From positions 1-10,444 of the forward strand of contig USPH01000028.1 in assembly GCA_900556515.1 (NCBI GenBank): a stretch of DNA of 10,444 bases. Direction: 5' to 3'. This DNA comes from an uncultured Collinsella sp. (GTDB taxonomy: Bacteria > Actinomycetota > Coriobacteriia > Coriobacteriales > Coriobacteriaceae). Shown piece after piece: positions 6,770 through 10,444 of this stretch. The notes beneath the pieces were generated by a model. The model was not told the origin of the DNA. It saw only the letters and a program-made list of their open reading frames with translations, and made no database searches. How positions within the stretch are numbered: the first letter of the stretch is position 1; each line of letters begins with the position of its first letter. The translations under genes were made by a program, and so were the position numbers.

Positions 6770-6821
6770 CGAACACACTTCGGTATCTTTTAATGCCAAA
6801 ATGATACCGAAAGCGTGTTCG
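6770..6821. repeat. Long imperfect palindrome upstream of the AlbA_2 regulator
   Basis: Left arm CGAACACACTTCGGTATC (6770-6787) pairs with GATACCGAAAGCGTGTTCG (6803-6821), with one mismatch and one bulged A. TTTT/AAAA in the 15-nt loop region can extend the stem. There is no U-tract on either side, so it is not an intrinsic terminator. It could be an operator, a structured RNA or the remnant of a small mobile element; nothing in the window decides between these. Confidence 0.75.
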
Positions 6822-6887
6822 AGAATACGGATAATTCCATGCGTTAGCCCAATCAAGCCCCAGGCTTACAAACTCCGTTATTGTTCA

Positions 6888-6903
6888 GAATGCCAATGCA
6901 TTC
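6888..6903. repeat. Short inverted repeat GAATGC-CAAT-GCATTC
   Basis: A perfect 6-bp inverted repeat with a 4-nt loop lies immediately before the heptamer-box cluster. It could be part of the same regulatory region or chance. Confidence 0.4.
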
Positions 6904-6910
6904 GCGTTTG

Positions 6911-7021
6911 CGCGTCATTTCGCGTCACTTTGACGCGCATAATGACACGCAAATTTTTTCGTGTCATAATTTTGACGCGTAAAATGACGTGTAAAATTTT
7001 TACGTGTTATTTTTCACGTCA
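6911..7021. promoter_or_regulatory. Cluster of nine CGYGTCA boxes, probable multi-site operator for the downstream gene
   Basis: Heptamers lie at 6911, 6921, 6931, 6943, 6960, 6973, 6985, 7003 and 7015 (first base of each). In one orientation they read CGCGTCA x4, CGTGTCA x2, CACGTCA x2 and CGTGTTA x1. Orientation order along the plus strand is F F R R F R R F F. Most neighbours start 10-13 bp apart, about one helical turn, separated by A/T-rich tracts. Boxes 2 and 3 form a 17-bp palindrome, boxes 4 and 5 a longer one, and 6-9 a nested 49-bp imperfect palindrome rich in G-U-compatible pairs. A weaker CGCGTTT at 6903 may be a tenth. The cluster ends 25 bp before the start codon. Boxes at 6931 and 6973 create TTGACG, a -35-like hexamer, so occupancy could block a promoter. 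No good -10 was found at proper spacing. Confidence 0.8.
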
Positions 7022-7033
7022 AATTGAAGCGAA

Positions 7034-7039
7034 ACGGAG
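7034..7039 (+). promoter_or_regulatory. Ribosome binding site fixing the AlbA_2 gene start
   Basis: ACGGAG lies 7 nt before the ATG at 7047. The reading frame stays open upstream to 6681 but runs through repeat and operator DNA, so this site decides the true start. Confidence 0.7.
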
Positions 7040-7046
7040 CATCACA

Positions 7047-8303
7047 ATGCAAGAATCCAAAGATCTTGAATTCAAGGAATGCGTCACCAATTCGTTCCTT
7101 AAAACCGTCTCCGCTTATGCAAATGGCACGGGAGGACGCGTTCTATTTGGAATTAACGACGACGGAGAAGCCGTTGGCCTCGATGACCCCAAGCAGACCT
7201 GCCTGGATATCGAAAACAAGATTAACGATTCGATCATCCCCCAGCCCGATTACTCCCTAAAGATCGACGAGCCCGATGCAACCGTGGAGCTTACGGTCTT
7301 TCCCGGCAGATCGAAGCCTTACCTATACCGCTCGAAGGCATACAAGCGCAATGACACCGCGACCATTCCAGTTGATACCCTAGGCCTTTCGCGTCTTGTA
7401 CTCGAGGGTCAAAACCTCTCCTTTGAGCAGCTCCCGGCAAACAAACAAGATTTATCTTTCACCGTTTTAGAGAATCGTCTAACAGCAAAACTTTCGCTTC
7501 AGTCATTCACAACCGATACTCTCAAAACCCTTGGCCTGCTTGATGAAACCGGAACCTACAACAACGCGGCAGAACTGCTCGCGGACGAGAATGGCTTCCC
7601 GGGTATCGACATCGCAGTGTTTGGTGAAACTATCAACCTCATTAAGCAGCGCAAGACTCTTGAACATGCATCCGTTCTAGCGGAAATTGACGGAGCCCTT
7701 GAGCTTTTCGAAGCCCAGTACTGCTACGAAGAGATCCAGGGGATGGAGCGGATCCGCAAGGAGCTCATTCCGCTCGAAGCATTCCGCGAGGCCATTATCA
7801 ATGCAGTCGTTCATAGGACTTGGGATGCGCCCGCACACATCCGCATCTCGATGTTCGACGACCGTGTGGAAGTCGCTTCGCCCGGCGGCTTGCCGGCAAG
7901 CATGACCGTCGATGAATATCTGTCCGACATGCTATCCGTTAGACGCAATCGTATTCTTGCCGAAGTCTTTTTGCGCCTGGGTCTTATCGAAGCCTTTGGA
8001 ACGGGCATCATGCGAATTCGCGATACCTATAAGGACAGCGTCAGAAAGCCCCGGTTTCAAGTTTCGGATAACGCCATTGTGGTAACACTTCCCCTACTCA
8101 TGGATAACCCGGGGCTCAAAGGCGACGAACTTATCGCATTCGGACTGCTGAGCGGAGTACACCCTCAATCGACAAGCGAGCTTGCGGCCAAAGTCACCTT
8201 TAGTCGCTCGAAGCTTCTTCGCATCCTCAAAAAACTCGTTGAGACAGGCCTGGCGACAGTTGAAGGCACCGGCAGAGGGCAGAAGTATCGCCTGCCTCGC
8301 TAG
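7047..8303 (+). CDS. Schlafen-type AlbA_2 / GHKL ATP-binding / winged-helix predicted transcriptional regulator
   Basis: Putative DNA-binding regulator (418 aa) of the COG2865 type. It starts with ESKDLEFKE, the usual opening of the AlbA_2 domain (about residues 3-115), which includes ANGTGGRVLFGINDDG. A GHKL-type ATP-binding region follows (about 240-350): REAIINAVVHR with Asn252, VEVASPGGLP as the G-box and AFGTGI (316-321). The C-terminus (about 361-418) looks like a winged helix, with STSELAAKVTFSRSKLLRILKKLVETGL and a basic wing. The start at 7047 has ACGGAG upstream and begins exactly at the domain. Codon use is less GC-biased than in the lac genes, with AGA and AAA common, suggesting a transferred gene. 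A dense box cluster directly upstream suggests autoregulation. Its stop abuts that of lacR with no gap. The regulated process is unknown; an accessory or defence-linked role is possible but not shown. Confidence 0.88.
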   Translation: MQESKDLEFKECVTNSFLKTVSAYANGTGGRVLFGINDDGEAVGLDDPKQTCLDIENKINDSIIPQPDYSLKIDEPDATVELTVFPGRSKPYLYRSKAYKRNDTATIPVDTLGLSRLVLEGQNLSFEQLPANKQDLSFTVLENRLTAKLSLQSFTTDTLKTLGLLDETGTYNNAAELLADENGFPGIDIAVFGETINLIKQRKTLEHASVLAEIDGALELFEAQYCYEEIQGMERIRKELIPLEAFREAIINAVVHRTWDAPAHIRISMFDDRVEVASPGGLPASMTVDEYLSDMLSVRRNRILAEVFLRLGLIEAFGTGIMRIRDTYKDSVRKPRFQVSDNAIVVTLPLLMDNPGLKGDELIAFGLLSGVHPQSTSELAAKVTFSRSKLLRILKKLVETGLATVEGTGRGQKYRLPR

Positions 8304-9068
8304 CTAGCAGATGACCTGCGTGTGCTCCTCGATGGCGACACGATCCTCGGCGGCGATACCCGGCTCGCACACCACGGCGTCCAAACTGTCCAGGCGGCAG
8401 AAGGTGTAGAAGTCGCGCTTGCCGATCTTGCTGGAGTCGGCGATGAGGTAGCGTGAATCGGCCTTGCTAAAGGCGAGCTGCTGGATGCGGCCCTCTTCCA
8501 TGTTAGACGTAGACACGTCGCCGTCCAGAATGCCGTTTGCGCCGATAAAGGCTGCGTCGATCCCCAGCGCGCGCAAGGTGTCCTCGGCCGTAGGGCCCAC
8601 AAAGGCGGCGGTGCGGCGGCGGTACACGCCGCCCACCAGGCACAGTTCGCAGTCTTCGCGCGCCTCGAGCAGGTTAAACACCGAAAGCGAATTGGTCACA
8701 ATGCGCAGGCGAAACGCCGGCAGCATCGAGGCCATCTGCTCAACCGTGGTGCCCGTGCCCAAAAAGATGGTCGAGCCTTCCTCGATAAGCTCCACAGAAC
8801 GGCGCGCAATCTGCAACTTTTCCTCGGCATGCTTCGTGCGCTTTTCGCTGTGCGAATACTCATGGCGCAGCATAGCGTGTGGACGGCCCTGCGCACTGCG
8901 GGCTCCGCCGTGCACGCGCTCGATCTCGCCCAGGCTCGCAAGCTCCTCAAGATCACGGCGGATCGTCATATCCGAGACACCTAACGCATCCGAAATCTCC
9001 TTGACCGAGACCGTTCCCTGTTCCTCGAGCAGCTGCCGAACCTTATCCTGTCGCTCCGCTTTAATCAC
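8304..9068 (-). CDS. lacR: LacR-type DeoR-family repressor
   Basis: DNA-binding repressor (254 aa) resembling lactose phosphotransferase repressors; in Gram-positive relatives the inducer is tagatose-6-phosphate. The N-terminal DeoR HTH (about residues 3-57) has VSDMTIRRDLEELASLGEIERVHGGARS. The sugar-isomerase-like sensor follows (about 75-235), with FLGTGTTVEQ, IVTNSLSVFNLL, LVGGVYRRRTAAFVG, STSNMEEGRIQQLAFS and DSSKIGKRDFYTF. The last two segments match LacR closely. GTG at 9068 is chosen because GAGGA (9079-9075) lies 6 nt before it and the protein then begins IKAERQDKVRQLLEEQGT, as LacR does. A GTG at 9095 would add nine residues without a good ribosome site. It diverges from galM and converges head-on with the AlbA_2 gene with no intervening base or terminator. 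The deoR-family call is firm; the lacR name is likely. Confidence 0.9.
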   Translation of the reverse strand: MIKAERQDKVRQLLEEQGTVSVKEISDALGVSDMTIRRDLEELASLGEIERVHGGARSAQGRPHAMLRHEYSHSEKRTKHAEEKLQIARRSVELIEEGSTIFLGTGTTVEQMASMLPAFRLRIVTNSLSVFNLLEAREDCELCLVGGVYRRRTAAFVGPTAEDTLRALGIDAAFIGANGILDGDVSTSNMEEGRIQQLAFSKADSRYLIADSSKIGKRDFYTFCRLDSLDAVVCEPGIAAEDRVAIEEHTQVIC

Positions 9069-9074
9069 GATGAG

Positions 9075-9079
9075 TCCTC
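9075..9079 (-). promoter_or_regulatory. Ribosome binding site fixing the lacR start
   Basis: On the minus strand GAGGA is followed by CTCATC and then GTG. The 6-nt spacing favours the 9068 start over the upstream GTG codons at 9095 and 9089. Confidence 0.65.
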
Positions 9080-9102
9080 GCTGTTCCACGCTCACGTCAA
9101 TT

Positions 9103-9125
9103 CAAACAATAACGAACAAATTGTA
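9103..9125 (-). promoter_or_regulatory. Putative lacR promoter -10 and DeoR-type tandem operator
   Basis: On the plus strand CAAACAA (9103-9109) and CGAACAA (9113-9119) form a direct repeat with a 10-bp period. DeoR-family repressors often bind such A/C-rich tandem sites. On the minus strand TACAAT (9125-9120) is a good -10, with only a weak -35-like TTTCTG 16 bp upstream. The repeats would lie at or just after the transcription start, where bound LacR would block its own gene. This is inference from position and composition. Confidence 0.4.
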
Positions 9126-9170
9126 TCAGACTCGCGCGCGTCAGAAATGAACGCCCGCACAGCTCCAATC

Positions 9171-9221
9171 ATCACTTTTTTGAGAAAAATACCCCCTGCT
9201 TTAGTGGGGTGTAGTGATAAT
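9171..9221. promoter_or_regulatory. Nested hairpin and -10-like element in the lacR-galM intergenic region
   Basis: ATACCCC (9189-9195) pairs with GGGGTGT (9206-9212), one pair being G-U, around a 10-nt loop. Immediately outside, AGTGAT (9213-9218) matches ATCACT (9171-9176). On the minus strand the inner stem is followed by TTTTT, so it may terminate leftward transcription before lacR. GATAAT at 9216-9221 is a possible galM -10, but no good -35 was found. Its role as terminator, operator or leader structure is open. Confidence 0.4.
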
Positions 9222-9273
9222 CTCGCCTGTTCGCGCTACAGTTTGTCCGAAATACCTCGATGTTAGGAACCAA

Positions 9274-10326
9274 ATGATCACTTCCGAGCTTTTCGGCACC
9301 GCGCCGTGCGGTACCCCCGTTCATCGCTACACCCTCAACGGGCCTGAGATCTGCGTTCGCATTATGGACTATGGCGCCACCGTGCTTGGTGTCGATGTGC
9401 CCGACATTCCCGGCAACGTGCGCGATGTGGTGCTGGGCTTCGATAAGCTCGAGGATTACTTTGACAACCCCGCCTGCTTTGGCGCAACCATCGGGCCTGT
9501 GGCCAACCGCACTGCAGGTGCCACGATCACCATCGCCGGCACGGACTGGCATATGCCGGCCAACGAAGGCGCCAACAACCTACACAGCGATCTTGAGCAC
9601 GGCCTGCACAAGCGCGTGTGGGACGTTGAGCTCGACGAGGTCCACAATGCCGTGCGCATGACCACCTCGCTTGAGGATGGCGAGCTGGGCCTTCCCGGCA
9701 ACCGCACCTTTACAGCCGTGTTTACCGTGACGCGTACCGGCTGTTTCCGTATCGAATATGGCTGCGAGAGCGACTGCGCCACGTACGTGTCCATGACCAA
9801 CCACACGTACTTTAACCTTGCCGGCCATAACGCCGGCATGGACTGCGAGCACTTCTTTGTTGCTAACGCTGCCCACTACCTGCCCATCAACGAGCAGAAT
9901 ATCCCCACCGGTGAAATCGCTCCGGTCGAGGGCACGCCGTTTGACTTCCGTGAGCTGCACCCCGTCGCGCCCGGCATGGAAGCCGACGACCCGCAGATTA
10001 AGCAGGCCCGTGGCTACGACCACTGCCTGTGCATCGATGGCTATCAGTACGGCCGTAATCTGCGCCGCGCGATGCACGTCGAGGAGATGTGGACCGGTCG
10101 TGAGTTGGATTACTACACCACCGCCCCGGGCGTGCAGCTCTACACCGGCAACTGGCTGGGCGACGAGCACGCCAAGGACGATGCCAACTATGGCTGGGGC
10201 GCTGGCTTTGCCCTCGAGGCAGAGATGTACCCCGACACACCGCACCAGCCGCTGTTCCCGCAGGGCATTGTGGGCCCGGGTCACCCCTACAGCAATGTGA
10301 TCGAATACCACTTTATGAGGCACTAA
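9274..10326 (+). CDS. galM: Aldose 1-epimerase (galactose mutarotase)
   Basis: Cytoplasmic enzyme (350 aa) that interconverts alpha and beta anomers of galactose and glucose. Family signatures occur in order: FGATIGPVANRTAGATITIAG, PANEGANNLHSD with His104, HGLHKRVWDV, MTNHTYFNLAGH with His177, GYDHC with Asp249, PGVQLYTGNWL, and ALEAEMYPDTPHQPLFP with Glu315. His104, His177 and Glu315 correspond to the catalytic His/His/Glu set of Lactococcus GalM. ATG 9274 is preceded by AGGA (9265-9268) at 5-nt spacing and gives a normal family length; an in-frame start 60 nt upstream has no clear ribosome site. It is divergent from lacR and followed by its own terminator, so it is probably monocistronic. 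It serves free galactose or glucose, not the phosphorylated products of LacG, so it may link this locus to a Leloir route elsewhere. Confidence 0.94.
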   Translation: MITSELFGTAPCGTPVHRYTLNGPEICVRIMDYGATVLGVDVPDIPGNVRDVVLGFDKLEDYFDNPACFGATIGPVANRTAGATITIAGTDWHMPANEGANNLHSDLEHGLHKRVWDVELDEVHNAVRMTTSLEDGELGLPGNRTFTAVFTVTRTGCFRIEYGCESDCATYVSMTNHTYFNLAGHNAGMDCEHFFVANAAHYLPINEQNIPTGEIAPVEGTPFDFRELHPVAPGMEADDPQIKQARGYDHCLCIDGYQYGRNLRRAMHVEEMWTGRELDYYTTAPGVQLYTGNWLGDEHAKDDANYGWGAGFALEAEMYPDTPHQPLFPQGIVGPGHPYSNVIEYHFMRH

Positions 10327-10354
10327 GCCCACAACGCAACATATCGCACAGCAG

Positions 10355-10387
10355 CGCCCGCCGGTACCACTGCCGACGGGCGTTTTT
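10355..10387 (+). terminator. Rho-independent terminator after galM
   Basis: CGCCCG (10355-10360) pairs with CGGGCG (10377-10382), and an inner CGG/CCG extends the stem. TTTTT follows at 10383-10387. The last 57 bases of the window hold no recognisable feature. Confidence 0.88.
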
Positions 10388-10444
10388 CTACCTAGTCATT
10401 GGGTGTTCCTATAGTTTTGTCAACCGTCGGGGCTACTCCCGGTA

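Noticed and set aside
6911..7021. Iteron-type replication origin
   Set aside because: Direct repeats near an AT-rich tract look iteron-like, but the next gene is not a replication initiator and the boxes are in mixed orientation in a chromosomal-type context.
6681..7046. An extra 122-residue N-terminus for the AlbA_2 protein
   Set aside because: The frame is merely open; it crosses a repeat unit, the long hairpin and the box cluster, while the domain and ribosome site begin at 7047.
9214..9273. In-frame 20-residue extension of GalM
   Set aside because: The upstream start has no clear ribosome site and overlaps the structured intergenic region, while 9274 has AGGA at good spacing and gives the usual length.

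Overview
The window looks like part of an assembly contig from a high-GC gut actinobacterium, most likely a Collinsella-like member of the Coriobacteriia. This is inferred from the strongly GCC/CTG/AAG-biased codon use, actinobacterial-style lactose/cellobiose-type PTS genes and the general gene content. No rRNA or other taxonomic marker is present, so the assignment is only a suggestion. The first 39 bases are not genomic: they are a Nextera (Tn5) library adapter, which also creates a false N-terminus on the first gene.

Layout from left to right. (1) The 3' part of a lactose-type PTS permease gene (EIICB, lacE-like) with a strong terminator. (2) A ~300-bp array of palindromic repeats. (3) A leftward LacI-type regulator, then a perfect palindromic operator, then a divergent rightward pair: a complete second lacE-like EIICB gene and lacG (6-phospho-beta-galactosidase). 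An intercistronic hairpin separates the pair and a strong terminator follows. (4) A second array of the same repeats. (5) An AT-richer ~350-bp region holding a long imperfect hairpin and a dense cluster of nine heptamer boxes. It leads into a gene for a Schlafen-type AlbA_2/GHKL-ATPase/winged-helix predicted regulator. (6) A leftward LacR-type DeoR-family repressor, tail-to-tail with zero spacing to the previous gene. (7) A divergent rightward galM (aldose 1-epimerase) with its own terminator.

The sugar genes form a lactose (or related beta-galactoside) uptake module. EIICB imports and phosphorylates the disaccharide, LacG cleaves the 6-phospho-sugar to galactose-6-phosphate plus glucose, and GalM interconverts hexose anomers. 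The LacI protein is placed to control lacE2-lacG, and the LacR homologue to control itself and perhaps galM or distant lac genes. The EIIA (lacF) and the tagatose-6-phosphate genes are not in the window.

The most unusual parts are non-coding. The first is the two repeat arrays: in each, a ~15-bp arm alternates in orientation at a nearly exact 40-bp step, and the gap inside each of the seven palindromes is always 25 nt. The second is the nine CGYGTCA boxes packed into 111 bp directly upstream of the AlbA_2 regulator.
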